This document shows, piece after piece, positions 1-30,428 of a stretch of DNA of 64,000 nt. Every line of letters begins with the position of its first letter. Position 1 is the first letter of the stretch. The notes under the pieces were generated by a model that made no database searches, had not been told where the DNA came from, and was given only the letters and a program-made list of their open reading frames with translations. Position numbers and translations under genes: made by a program. The DNA lies in contig OZ023267.1 in the NCBI GenBank assembly GCA_964006375.1, positions 34,731,766 through 34,795,765 on the forward strand. The letters are read 5' to 3'. Source of the stretch: Tillus elongatus (Eukaryota > Arthropoda > Insecta > Coleoptera > Cleridae).

Positions 1-176
1 TTTACTTTGACCCTTACCCTTTTACGGGGTCAGACGATGCCGTAAAAGGTCGATACCAGTTACAGAGAAGAAAACAAGCAATTGCGAAACCAGAGAAGAT
101 GTTTATACATGTGTATCTAGTATGCAATGGTTTCGCCAAGTGAGGGTACCAACAATCAATGAATATTATTATATGC
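1..176. other. intron sequence, nothing identified
   Basis: Upstream trp intron sequence at the window edge. It contains an ACGG-rich short inverted match near 15-50 but no family I can name. Confidence 0.3.
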
Positions 177-415
177 CAATGAGTGAAGATAGAACCTGTG
201 ATGAGCACTGATAAGTACAACTTGAAGAACCCAATTTATCACAATGCAGTTTTTAGACCTGACGATCGTTTCGCCAACAAAGATAGCGTCATCAGAGGGA
301 CGAATAAACTGTTTATTCGCCCCTCTGATGGCGCTAACTTTGTTATTGAAACGATCGCCAGGTCGAAAAACTGCATTGTGATGAATTGGGTTCTCCAAAT
401 TTTACTTATTATTAT
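177..415. repeat. Penelope-like terminal hairpin, copy 1
   Basis: Two near-perfect arms (about 216-300 and 312-415) fold back on each other around AATAAACTGTTTATT. The unit CAATGAGTGAAGAT...CCTGTGATGAGCACTGATAAG leads in. The same unit abuts Penelope-like GIY-YIG coding sequence elsewhere in the window, so I read it as a Penelope-like terminal repeat. The minus strand of the left arm holds a hammerhead-like core (CTGATGA as TCATCAG at 289-295, GTC as GAC at 261-263). Confidence 0.65.
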
Positions 416-459
416 TATGTTTAATGATCAGAGATGTCACCGCGGTTCTATTAAAAAGA

Positions 460-19223
<18,764 letters not shown>

Positions 19224-19286
19224 ATGCAAAAAGAAATGTTGCATTGTGATAAGTTTTAACAAAACAAACATAATATTATCAAACGA

Positions 19287-19336
19287 AATAAATTTACTCC
19301 TCCTGGCAACGCAACTGGTTTAAGTAAAATAATAAA
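19287..19336 (+). terminator. trp: candidate poly(A) signals of trp
   Basis: Two AATAAA hexamers, at 19287-19292 and 19331-19336, lie 64 and 108 bp after the trp stop codon in AT-rich sequence. Position and motif fit a short 3' UTR; transcript ends are not visible. Confidence 0.5.
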
Positions 19337-20446
19337 AACATAACTTCACAAAATGAAAAACTAATTTTACCCGCAAGAGATTGTTCGATATCTTGGCCTT
19401 TGCCAACGAGAACAAAAAGTGGTTTTTATAATTACCTGCAGTAAATCAGAAACTAAAATGGTGTGCCTGTTTTATACAGTCATTTTTAGGACACTTACTT
19501 TTATTATTTTACTGAATCAATGATTTTGGTAAATCATCATATAGTCATTTACAGATCATGCAGTCAACTGCAGATTAACGTTTTTCAGTTCTTTTTACCC
19601 AAAAGGCTAAAAGAAACAAACTTCTCTAACCCATAACTACATAGGTTTAAAAAATTTCAGTCACAAAGGTACCCACTGAACAAGCTATTATTGCATCAAG
19701 CTTGTAGAATCACTTTTAAAGTCAATGTGAGTTTGATAAATAACTTACAGGAAGCATGCCGCAAGTTCACTGAAAATAGCAAACCTCTCTCCCAGTTCCA
19801 TTGCTACTTGTCCATTTTGTAATTTTTCCCCCTCTTTGATTTCACAAACGCTTAGTTCTTCATTGGGTTGCTCGATCTTTAGATCCTTCATGAGATGCCT
19901 GAACCTCGCTTTCCGAGTCATGCTCGCTTACAATATATTCCGATCCACAATCTATATCTGAAAGATTCCTTACCTCACACCCTTTGGAGGGGCCCGTTTG
20001 CCCATCCATTTTACAGCTGTAAACATGTACACACTGGCGGCGAATCACCTGAAAGCCTGAAAGGTATATAAACGGGCGACTAAAGAATAAGGGTGAGGAT
20101 GATATTTGTAGCGGGAATATGGAGCGAAACGTCAGTTTTATCTGACTATATGCCTCTGGATACAGGTTAAATGTTGTTAGTTAAGACAAAGATAATTGAT
20201 TTTCCTACAGAAAATATAAGCATCTATATCCTGATTGCTTTGGTATAATATAAAGTATTTTATGAAAGTTGCTCAAAATTTAAACATTTAAAATATAATT
20301 GCCTTTAACATCGTCATTATAATATATACTAATGGGTGTGTTTCTTCATTCTGGGAAAGAAAATTTTAATTATTTATGAATTCGAAGAGGTTCGTTAAAA
20401 CAGGATTTAACAATCTTAGTTGTTTGCAAAAACTATTTACAATGAT
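19337..20446. other. intergenic, nothing firm
   Basis: No gene recognised. An acidic 62-codon minus-strand frame at 19860-20048 is noted but unsupported. Confidence 0.3.
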
Positions 20447-20535
20447 CTAGTCGAGTCTAATTAAGTTAAGTCTAGTTAAGTCTGGTCGAGTCCAGTCGAA
20501 TCTAGTCGAGTGTAGTCAAGCCTAGTTACTACTTA
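20447..20535 (+). repeat. short (TCTAGTCGAG)n-type minisatellite
   Basis: Nine or so degenerate copies of a 10-bp unit AGTCTAGTCG, the same unit that builds the 407-bp satellite 2.2 kb downstream. It is followed by TTAGATAAATAAAC, the complement of the GTTTATTTATCTAA that opens each satellite unit. Confidence 0.7.
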
Positions 20536-20602
20536 GATAAATAAACAATTTGATTTACACTATTTTATTGAACGTATAACCAAATACTATATAATGATAA
20601 TA

Positions 20603-21789
20603 CAGGACACTCCGGCTGATTTCGTGTTTCAAGAATATCAGCGCCCCTAGAGGATAGTACTGATATTACGTCGTTCGAGAACGTGTAACACTAGCACTTG
20701 CTGGTGTTTAACTATGTATAATTAAGTTTGAGCTGTGTTTTTTACAATAAATGTTAGTGGTTGAGTGTGTGCAATCTATAATTGTTCGAATTATAACGTG
20801 CTAAATCTATCAAAGGCATTTCAAAGGTTTCCAAAGGATGGCGAAACGTGAATATGATTTGAAGCAGAAGACAAATTCAGAATCACTTTTATACCAATAT
20901 GTACAGTTCGCAGAAGATAATTTATTGTGTAATATTTACCACCATGTACCTATTTATAGATAAACGTCGTAAACGGATGGTTGAAAGGCTTCAATCATAA
21001 CTTGTCTTCCAGTGCATAAAAAAAATGAAATATAAAGGCAAAAAAAGTTTTCCATTAATATTAAATGATATAAGAAAACTATTTTTCTATCTTCTTCTGT
21101 GTCCTTTTTTATTTCGGTATGGCATAAATTGTCACATTTTTCACATTTAAAATTATTTTACTTGGTAAAGGCTTTTAATTATCTTCCCAAGACAAGTTTT
21201 TAAAGAGACAAGTAGAAATAACAGATTCAGCCCTATAATAGATTTATTCACGGAAGTAAGAGTTAGTCTCAACTTTCATCTGCACAATTTCTTAATTATG
21301 TACAAAGTATATCAGTTACATATTTTAAAATGTTAGATTAATAAGACAGTTTTCATGTATAGATATAGCAAATTGAGTACTGTGCTACCATTTATACTTA
21401 AAACAATTATTTATAGGTAAGCTTTCAGTATATTCCTATACCTACCCTTGCAATAGTAGTTTGACGACGGTTTCAAGGTAGTACTTGAAATTATGATAAA
21501 ATAAGATTATGTATAAGAGAAATTTGCATAATTATTCATGCTGAATTCATTTAGGTTTCAAGCTGATTGTTGATACAAATTCTATTTATAACTATATAAT
21601 TAGATAATTTTCACTGTTTTGTCATGTACAAGTTTTTATATTCATCTATAATAAACCAATTGTCTAAATCAAGAATATGCAGGTAAATATACAATTCAAA
21701 TTACCCGCTCAGTTGTCAGTACTTCACGCGAGGTGGTGCTAGTGTACTTGTCACAAATATCACCAATGTTAAAGCATAGGAGTGTCCCG
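20603..21789. mobile_element. non-autonomous TIR element with TA duplication
   Basis: Ends CAGGACACTCC / GGAGTGTCCCG are inverted, with weaker inverted similarity inward (AACACTAGCACTTGCTGG against GGTGGTGCTAGTGTACTTG). TA at 20601-20602 and 21790-21791. No open frame; probably moved by a Tc1/mariner-type transposase. Confidence 0.6.
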
Positions 21790-21802
21790 TATTGCCATTA
21801 TA

Positions 21803-22650
21803 AGGGTTTTCATTAATTCCCGAACCCCACGTGACCGCTTAAGTTAGGCAACCTGGCATACACGGTTGTACAACCTGAATTAATGAAATCCCTAAGATTC
21901 CAGTGTTCTCTCATATTTCCTTTAGGGTTTTATAAAAAATATAAAAATTATAATAACGTGAAACAGTAAATGTCCTAAATGTATTTATTATTTAGTATTT
22001 TTAACAGCAAGTCTGTTCATGTATGGTTTACTGTTATTGATTGTTAAAAAAATAAAAACAATAAAATATTACTTTTATTTTGTATAGATATCAAAATTTT
22101 ATAATGTACGTAAACAAATTGAGGTCCGATTATTTAAACTTCTAATTTACGGTTTTAGAAATGTGTGTTGTGTAACATTGAACAAATATGTACCTATTTG
22201 GGCAGATTACCGACGAACAGATTTGGTAGGGCTTCGTTCCATGCGATGTTGAATATCGTCAACAACATAACGTTAACATACCTACACTTTTAACTTACGT
22301 AAAAACGGAATGAAAATGCTAGGTTTTGATGAAAACTGTTTATTTTTATTGACCAACAGATAGAAAATTATTTGAAGAAGGTAAACACTGGTCGAAGTTG
22401 GAAAATGCACAATATACGTACAAAATAACCGTCAAAAGGAAATGAGCGCCAATGGACTGAACTGTCAATTGTTAATTTATTAAGTAACTTTAGGGCAAGA
22501 CCTATAAAGTTTTATAAATCTTGACTGTAGGGTCCCTAGTCTAGTGTTTTTTTGGTTATTTCTTTGACTACCAACTCATAAAATCATATTCCACTAAGAG
22601 AGCGAGACAGAATCCGGTAACGTGTGGTTCGGGAATTAATGAAAGTCCTG
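21803..22650. mobile_element. non-autonomous TIR element (TTTCATTAATTCCCGAACC ends)
   Basis: AGGGTTTTCATTAATTCCCG at left, complement CGGGAATTAATGAAAGTCCT at right, TA outside both. A third inner GAATTAATGAAATCCCT at 21879. No coding capacity. It lies 12 bp from the preceding TIR element. Confidence 0.6.
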
Positions 22651-22716
22651 TATAGTATTTGGTATATAACTTCAGCAAAACTGCAGTAGGTTCGATAAAA
22701 TAGTGTAAGTAAATTT

Positions 22717-23944
22717 GTTTATTTATCTAAGTTGACAATTTATTTATATCAAATATCGGCCTCCAAAATATGATATCCTAGTTGAGTCTATTTGAATCTA
22801 GTCAAGTGTGATTAAGGTTAGTCGAGTCTAGTCAAATTTAGTCAAGTGTAGCCTAGCAAAGTCGAGTCTAATTGAGTCTAGTCGAGTCTAATCATGATTA
22901 GTCGGGTCTAGCCGAATCTAATCGAATCTACCTGAGTCTAGTCAATTATAATCGAATCTAGATAAGTCTAGGCAAGTCTAGTCAAATGTAGCCTAATCAA
23001 GTCCTTTTTAGTCTAGTAAAGCCTAGGTGAGTCACGGTGAGAGTCTAATCGAGTCTAATGGAGTGGAGCCTAGTCGCTTCTAGTCGAGTTATGTCGAGCC
23101 AAGTTATGTTTAGTCAAGTTAATGTTTATTTATCTAAGTTGACAATTTATTTATATTAAGTATCGGCCTCCAAAATATGATATCCTAGGTGAGTCTAGTT
23201 GAATCTAGTCAAGTGTGATTAAGGTTAGTCGAGTCTAGTCAAATTTAGTCAAGTGTAGCCTAGCAAAGTCGAGTCTAATTGAGTCTAGTCGAGTCTAATC
23301 ATGATTAGTCGGGTCTAGCCGAATCTAATCGAATCTACCTGAGTCTAGTCAATTATAATCGAATCTAGATAAGTCTAGGCAAGTCTAGTCAAATGTAGCC
23401 TAATCAAGTCCTTTTTAGTCTAGTAAAGCCTAGGTGAGTCACGGTGAGAGTCTAATCGAGTCTAATGGAGTGGAGCCTAGTCGCTTCTAGTCGAGTTATG
23501 TCGAGCCAAGTTATGTTTAGTCAAGTTAATGTTTATTTATCTAAGTTGACAATTTATTTATATTAAGTATAGGCCTCCAAAATATGATATCCTAGTTGAG
23601 TCTAGTTGAATCTAGTCAAGTGTAATTAAGGTTAGTCGAGTCTAGTCAAATCTAGTCAAGTGTAGCGTAGCAAAGTCTAGTCTAATTGAGTCTAGTCGAG
23701 TCTAATCATGAATAGTCGGGTCTAGCCGAATCTAATCGAATCTACCTGAGTCTAGTCAATTATAGTCGAATCTAGATAAGTCTAGGAAAGTCTAGTCAAG
23801 TGTAGCCTAATCAAGTCCTTTTTAGTCTAATAAAGCTTAGGCGAGTCACGGTGATAGTCTAATCGAGTCTAATGGAGTGGAATCTAGTCGCTTTTAGTCG
23901 ACTTATGTCGACTCAAGTCGTGTTTAGTCAAGTCAATGTTTATG
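22717..23944 (+). repeat. 407-bp higher-order tandem satellite, three units
   Basis: GTTTATTTATCTAAGTTGAC recurs at 22717, 23124 and 23531, and a truncated start at 23938: a period of exactly 407 bp, over 95% alike by eye. Each unit has about 65 bp of unique sequence (CGGCCTCCAAAATATGATAT) and about 340 bp of degenerate 10-bp TCTAGTCGAG-like repeats. Confidence 0.92.
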
Positions 23945-24323
23945 TAAAAAATAAACAAATAATTTTGATCACCAATTTCAGAAATGAAAACAGAGGCCTT
24001 AAAATTTCCTAATTATTGTTTATTTAATGTGAAATTAAATAATGAATAATAAGAAAATTAACAAATGCAAATATATATTTACTATTTTATACCCATGTGA
24101 CAACAACATAGTGTAAATACCTTTTTTTATATTTGTATTGAATGAGAAATATAGCAATTTAGAGAACTAAAGATCACGACAGTTATCTTAGATACTAAAA
24201 ATATGATGTAGGAATGAAAAAATGTAAATCGTTTTGAAATAAAGACAATGTATTTAATGGTATTCTGTGTTCATTTGCACTTACCTTGTGATTGTTCAAA
24301 GAGAGAAATAACCAAACGAGAGT
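23945..24323. other. intergenic, nothing recognised
   Basis: AT-rich sequence between satellite and SINE. Confidence 0.3.
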
Positions 24324-24662
24324 TGCAGCCTCGGTGGCCCAGTGGTAAGAACGTATGTCTCTAAAGCATAAGGGTAGTGTGTTCGGTTCCCACTAAAACT
24401 TGTTCAATACATTAGGTATAATTATCATCAACAGAGATTGTAATATTGTGTTTGAATAAATAGAATGTCTGCACGTTTCGCCTTTCGGATGGGGCGTATA
24501 TCCATCGGTCGCGTGTACCATACGATGTTGGGCATATTAAATATCCCTATCCTCCTTACTGAAAAATTAGGTTGCAAAAACTTTGCGCATGGTGAGGTTA
24601 AACCGCTCCCTGGCGTCGTTGATTGGCCATAGTCAGAAATGAGACTAACGTTAAACAAACAA
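24324..24662 (+). mobile_element. tRNA-derived SINE
   Basis: GCAGCCTCGGTGGCCCAGTGG includes an A box (TGGCCCAGTGG), with a B-box-like TGTTCGGTTCC about 40 bp on. Body carries GTCTGCACGTTTCGCC, CATCGGTCGCGTG, GCTCCCTGGCGTCGTTGATT and ends in GTTAAACAAACAAA. Pair of the minus-strand copy at 3735. Confidence 0.75.
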
Positions 24663-24724
24663 ATTACGGAGCAGGATTAAAATGAAATCACACAACCTTG
24701 TAATGAACGCGCTACTATCAAGAA

Positions 24725-24975
24725 AACATCTGCGGGAAATCTGATGGCGAAAATATTTTTGGATAATCAGGGCATCCTTTGGATTGAGTATATGAAGAAG
24801 AGATATGCAATTACCGTAAGTGTTGGCAAAGAAGCAATTAGAAATGTAAAAGTGGCTATATGCTAAACGAAGTCCACCTATTGGCCCAAAAAAACGCTAT
24901 TTCTGCACGAACAATTGCGGAGTCAATAGGGCTCACAAAGTTCAGGAAAAAAAATCAACAACTGCAGATTTGCTA
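24725..24975 (+). pseudogene. mariner transposase remnant
   Basis: One frame reads KTSAGNLMAKIFLDNQGILW then IEYMKKRYAIT, matching the catalytic-core region of mariner transposases (AGKVMASVFWD / DYLEKG type). A decayed WPKKTLFLHEQ follows. No ends are visible. Confidence 0.6.
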
Positions 24976-25035
24976 AGTTAGGAAACCCGCCTTTAACAGT
25001 CCGGACCTAGATCTGTCGGACTATTAAATCTTTTC

Positions 25036-25305
25036 AACACTAAGTGAGTGGTGAACGTGTCGCCACCTAGTGGCGGAACTAAGTAGTATGTTGTCACGCC
25101 AGATCCAAATAACACAAAGTGTTAAAAAAATAGAGACTGTTTACAACCAACTAACAATTCAATAAATTGTCAGCCCTGGCCCATTTCCACCCTAATATAG
25201 GGACAAAGTATGTAAGTATGTAAGGCTGGAACTGGCGTGACAACATACTACTTGGTTCCACAACTAGGTGGCGACACACTCACCACTCACTTAGTGTTGA
25301 AAGGC
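25036..25305. repeat. fold-back repeat
   Basis: AACACTAAGTGAGTGGTGAA...CACCTAGTGGCGGAAC...GTATGTTGTCACGCC and its complement at 25215-25305. Inner part (AGAGACTGTTTACAACCAAC, CAGCCCTGGCCCATTTCC) recurs near 41340-41460 and 43075-43200. Confidence 0.7.
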
Positions 25306-25346
25306 TGGCTACTATAGCCGTATTACTTTATAAGTGTATTTTCGCA

Positions 25347-26222
25347 CCATCCTCGGCAGCTCCACTCAGCCGCGGATAATAACCGAACGACTTTAGACCG
25401 ACGTAGTCGAGCTGCAAGCATGGTATAGGAAATCCCTTCTTGCCATAAACCCCGATAAATGTTCAGCTGTCCTATTTTCCAAGAGGAGACACACAACTCA
25501 CGAACAGGTATCATTAGACAATCGTCTAATTCCCTGGCAATATTCCACCAAATACCTCGGGGTTTTCCTCGACAAACACTTAACATGGCGCCCCCATGTC
25601 GATCACGCCCGAAAAAAAGCCTCGATGTTCATCTTGAAGCTGTTCCCACTTTTAAATAGAAATTCCAAACTGTCCATGAACAACAAGTTGCTCATGTACA
25701 AAGTCATCATCTGGCCAGCCTTGACCTATGCATCACCTGCATGGGCCACCGCGACCGCAACACACATCAAGACCCTTCAAATCATCCAGAACAAAATTCT
25801 GAGAATGGTTAGCGGAGCGCCATGGTTTGTCCGAAACAGTCAGATTCACTCTGATCTAAAAATGCCTTCGCTACTTGAGTTCATAACTCAACTATCCACA
25901 ACTCAGTTCGCAAAAGCCGCTTCTCACACAAATGCTCTTCTCCGTAGTGCCACCGACTACATCGAGCAACTTCCACATAAGCATAAGCGACCAAAGCTTA
26001 TACTTACCCGCTAACGCCCCCGCGGCAAAACAGAATGGAAACATTCATACCCAAAAAGTCATTGTGTGAAATCTTTCCGACGGAGGTATGGACCAAGGTC
26101 CGGTACTCCCAGGGAGGGGGTTTTAGTGAGTACAGTCTCACAGTACCCCGATATCCCACGGCACCTACGGGGCCGCGAATGGGGTCTGCATGAGCATTTC
26201 CCTCTCCTGTATCCAAAAAAAA
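25347..26222 (+). mobile_element. 5'-truncated LINE (jockey-type RT end) with 11-bp target duplication
   Basis: Encodes the end of reverse transcriptase: LQAWYRKSLLAINPDKCSAV, KYLGVFLDKHLTWRPHVDHA, MYKVIIWPALTYASPAWATA; the last block ends at 26014. A 200-bp 3' UTR ends in CCAAAAAA. GTATTTTCGCA flanks at 25336-25346 and 26223-26233. One in-frame stop near the 5' side. Inserted into the CTCTAATTAGAG repeat block. Confidence 0.88.
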
Positions 26223-26589
26223 GTATTTTCGCAGCAATTAGTATGCCGTACTGACAAGCTCTAATTAGAGCGAAACCGGTCTACGGTTCTATTTGTTGTG
26301 ATAATGCATCTATGCCTTACATTAAATCTTTTGTAACTGAAGAAACTCTTGCGATAACGTCGGTTTTCCGACGTGGAACTTAAAAACGGCCATTGCCGAC
26401 TTTTTGAGGAGCTACAAAAAAATTGGAGAGTATCACATTAGATTAAGTGTGTAACTGTTATTGGTTTATATTTTGAAAAATATAATTTTACTTTTTCTGC
26501 CAATCTTCTTTTTCCTGGTTAGGTGAGTATATAATTTCAATTTTCCCTAATATATATTTTAACTTCACTTCATTAAGTTTTTCTGTGTA

Positions 26590-26945
26590 AATCATTGGTC
26601 TCATGCTTAGAATATAAAACAACAGGCAGGAGCATTTCCATTTCTGTTTTATAGAAGGACGTACGACGTGTCAGCTATCTTAATACACCTATTTGATGAT
26701 TCATTTTTGGCGGTTTGTACCGGACAGTGAATATTTTTAATTCCCGTTTGTTGGGAAATTGGTGTGAAATGGTGCTATTAGTGTGAGTTGTCTTGTATAA
26801 TTGTTTTGTTAACTTTTTTTTTCGACATCGAACGCTTCTTGCAACTGTCATATTATGACAGTTGTAACTTCCTTTTAGGTTCCAACTATGTTTTATAATG
26901 CTCATTCCTGTTGTTTTATATTCTAAGGTCTCATGATACAGAGAT
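26590..26945. repeat. fold-back repeat
   Basis: TAGAATATAAAACAACAGG at 26609 pairs with CCTGTTGTTTTATATTCTA at 26914. A central perfect palindrome AACTGTCATAT/TATGACAGTT lies near 26841-26865. Non-coding. Confidence 0.55.
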
Positions 26946-27889
26946 ATGATAATGCGGCTATCCGTTTTGTACACTGTCTCGCATAATGTCATCTGGAAAG
27001 TACAGTGTAACATAATATATATTATGTTGTCGTACAGTGGAGTTTGACGTTTCATCACATCTTATAACTTCTTAAAAAATTACGCATTTTACTAATATTT
27101 GTATTCATACAGTTGGAAGTAATTTTTTATGGTCAGAATACTACTGTGATAGTGTAATATGATGATGGAATCAAGTTTATGACTGTTAACGACTGCTAAA
27201 TATCTGCGAACGTCTTCTCGTCACTTTTCAAGTTTGTGTAGCCTCAATGTTAATTAAGGGCTCCCCTAAATTATACTTGTCTTGTGCTTATGTAGGTATA
27301 TGATATAAAAATTAAAAGACGTGAAGTCATTGAATTTAGTTATGTATTCTATATTATCTGGAAAAGACATTAGAAGCGACGAAGTGGAACATAATTTCAA
27401 CCGCATTATATCAACGTATAGAATTTTTTTGATTGCAAATAATCTGGTTTTAAGTGAGTTCAAATGAGTTATAATTCTATGACGTCACTCTCCACGTGAG
27501 GTCACAGAAGGGGCGGGACACATGCGCATTATCATATCTTGTAGGACATTACATTATCATGCATTGGTCTAGCAGCACATTTAAATAAATCAAAGTACAC
27601 TACCTAATTGCCATTTTAAACCAGACATAAAAGTTGCTTGGCATCACATCATTCGAAGAAAAATTATCCACATGAATGATTGTACAATTTTTTTTACCAT
27701 GTTTGCCCAAGCTAATTTATGTACACATACGTAGTTAAGTATTTTTAGCAGCACTTGTGTTTTGTGTTACGAATGATTTTTTAATTTGTAATTAAGATTG
27801 GCTTGAAATGTCAAAAAGTTTTTTCTAATATTAATATGAAGCAATAACTTTATATCATAATAGGTAATGCAGAAGGTAAATTTGCAGAC
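26946..27889. other. intergenic, nothing recognised
   Basis: AT-rich with one TGACGTCA at 27480-27487. No gene seen. Confidence 0.3.
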
Positions 27890-28330
27890 AACCTCCCGAA
27901 CGCTTTTTTGACAAATCTTTTAAGAGACATGCTTTAAACCTTCTTCCTGGGTGCACAAACCAAAAAAAATAATTCTTTTTCACACCCGCAACGGAGTTAC
28001 GGGACCAAGGGTGAATGGGGATGCTGGGTGGGGTTGGCATTAAAAAAATATGACCAGAAACTGCGAAGAAACAACTTAGAAGCTGCGTTTTCAATATTTT
28101 GAAGCCATATCCCCCTTAAACCCTACCTACCCGGCACAGCATCCCTATTTGCCCCAGGTCCAGGTCCCGTAACTTTCTTGGGGGCTGCTCTCAGGAAATT
28201 TGTCTTGTGGTTTATGCAACGAGGGTGATTGTACACATGCGAGAGGGGAAAGAAAATCCTCATGACCAATTGACCCCCCCCCAACCCCCACCCCCCACCC
28301 ACCCCCCGTTTATTGTTGCAAGTGGAACGC
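27890..28330. repeat. G/C-rich dispersed segment with C-rich tract
   Basis: GGTGCACAAACC, ACGGAGTTACGGGACC and GTCCCGTAACTTTCTTGGGG form internal inverted matches. A similar GTTGCGGGACC segment lies near 14245. 28276-28308 is five C-runs of three to nine bases. Origin unknown. Confidence 0.4.
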
Positions 28331-28429
28331 CGCTAGAGGAAGGAAAACTCATGTTACAACATAAGTATCCTAGTTTGTACAGCTAAAAGATAACATACCA
28401 TAGAAAATACTCAAACGATCGAAATTTAG

Positions 28430-29520
28430 AGACGCAGCAAGTGCGTTATGGTAGTCAATTTTCATAAAAATGTTTATAATAACAAATATGTGTGTTTTTT
28501 TAAGAAAGCAGGCTCAAATTTGGTTACCAGTATAACCTATATAGTAAAAACAATGTGCCATCTTTCATCAAAATAACTTTGTGTAAAAATGTACACAAAT
28601 TTCCAAAAGTAAACTTAGTGTTCCCGAAAAAACTCGTTTCTTGGTCAACCTTATAGGTTAATAGCAAATTGAGCTGTTCAAATATGAAGCATTTTATCAA
28701 AATTCGCTACCATAACGCACCTTCTGCGTCCAGAATTTCTTTTCTTACAAACATGCATTATATTTCGATGGAAAATGCAAAAATGCAATAACATAAGGCG
28801 TGTTTGATTAAAAAAAAAAGGAAATTTGTTTCACCAAAGACTTATGGACCAGCCTGTGATTGTAGAAATATTATTTTAAGATGTAGCTTAAGACACCCTA
28901 TAATTAATATATACAAATTTTTTTCACATCTTGTATAATAACCGATATATTGATTTTTTACGAAAATTCGACAAAAATTATATACCATTAAACGATAAAC
29001 TCTATAGCTAAGGCTACTGCCAAGCATCAGAGAAAGGGTCTATTTGAAATGAATTTTCTGGAAATATTTTAGTAAAATGAAGTACAATGACGGTTGTAAC
29101 TAAGACTTCAGGGTTTGTAAAACATCCTTTTTGAGACATTTTATTTCCATAGCCCGTATTAGATTCAAGTTAATTTGCCTAAATGTTGCCAATTTTCACA
29201 TTTTAAATCGCCACTTTGACGTTTTGAGGAAAACCCCAATTTATTTGTTTTTAAATGCCTATAACTTTTTTGTCTTTTGGCTTACATGGCTAAATTTTTG
29301 TAGATAACTTACTTATAAGGATATAAACCTGCGTACCAAATTTGATTTCCCTTACTTTGTTGATTCCGGAGATATAAAATTTTTTCGAAATAAAACACAA
29401 AATTTTCCGGGAAAACCTGGACAGATTTTCCTGGCTAACGAATTTATCCAAGCCATTTGCAAAGGGAATTTATTCACCAAATTTAATCAAAATCGGCCTA
29501 TTATTTTTTGAGTTATCGGT

Positions 29521-29595
<75 letters not shown>

Positions 29596-29690
29596 AAATA
29601 AAAATTGAAACTGACCCAGGATATGTGTTCTGGGGGCCTAATTAGCTAATTAGCGCTCATTTGAAGAAATTTTTTTAAAGAAAATTCACT
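28430..29690 (+). repeat. AT-cored dispersed repeat, copy 5
   Basis: Starts with the 300-bp inverted unit (28430-28737), then CATCAGAGAAAGGGTC, TTTTCCGGGAAAACCTGGAC, GAGTTATCGGTGTGATATAT, (AT)n 29523-29592, GAAACTGACCCAGGATATG. Same block order as copy 3. The terminal stem is degraded. Confidence 0.78.
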
Positions 29691-30428
29691 AAAAAGTACA
29701 ATAAATTTACATAACCCTTACCTTTTGCATCTCAAGAAAATGAGGTAGGTCGGCCCTTGGATGTAAACAACCTTCAACCTCGAATTTTCCTCGTTGCAAA
29801 AACAATATAGAAAATAAATAACCTGTCACAGACCAGGAACAGGCTCAAACCACTACAACACTAATGGTCATTAAGAAAACAGAATTTCAGAAATAACGTT
29901 CCTGAACACATAAGTATATAAGAAACTGTCTAAACGGGTACGCGTACTAAAAGTAACTGATAAAATGGCGGTAGGGGCTAGGTGTCTAGAATATTCCAGG
30001 GATTCTCAAAGTCAATGTGAATTTTATGTCAAATCTAATGTCTATGAGGGGTGTTACGGAACAGAACCGTACTGGGAAATTATTTAAAAAGTATATAATG
30101 TGTAAAAAACTTTAAATGTAAATAACTCAGCAAAGGCAACAAAAGTTAGAATATTGTCAGAGTGCATGTAAGATACCAAACGTTATCTATGCGAGAATTT
30201 TACAAATGGCTTATTTTATAATTATTTGTATCCACGGATATCAATGAATTCATGTGCCCATGAGCTAGACATTAGTTGTATTGATGAAAAGCTTTATCAC
30301 ATTGCATAGAACGTTTCGAAAAGACGAAAAAGAAGAGCGCAATGCATTTGTCAATGTCAACGTTAATTCTAAAAAACAGCTGATTTTGACATAAGTTATC
30401 AGTCAGTTATAGGGTTGTAGGTTATAGA
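29691..30428 (+). other. region upstream of FIG4
   Basis: No repeat recognised. Likely holds the FIG4 promoter. No TATA box can be assigned in this AT-rich sequence. Confidence 0.35.

Noticed and set aside
19860..20048. Acidic 62-codon minus frame resembling the start of piggyBac-type transposases
   Set aside because: Low-complexity acidic similarity only; no catalytic part or TTAA ends nearby.
22785..23938. CRISPR-like array
   Set aside because: The repeats are degenerate decamers in 407-bp tandem units in an insect genome, with no repeat-spacer structure.
24324..24400. tRNA gene
   Set aside because: A and B boxes are present but the cloverleaf does not close; it is the head of a SINE.
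26675..27058. 127-codon minus frame
   Set aside because: Runs through the fold-back repeat at 26590-26945 and has no family resemblance.
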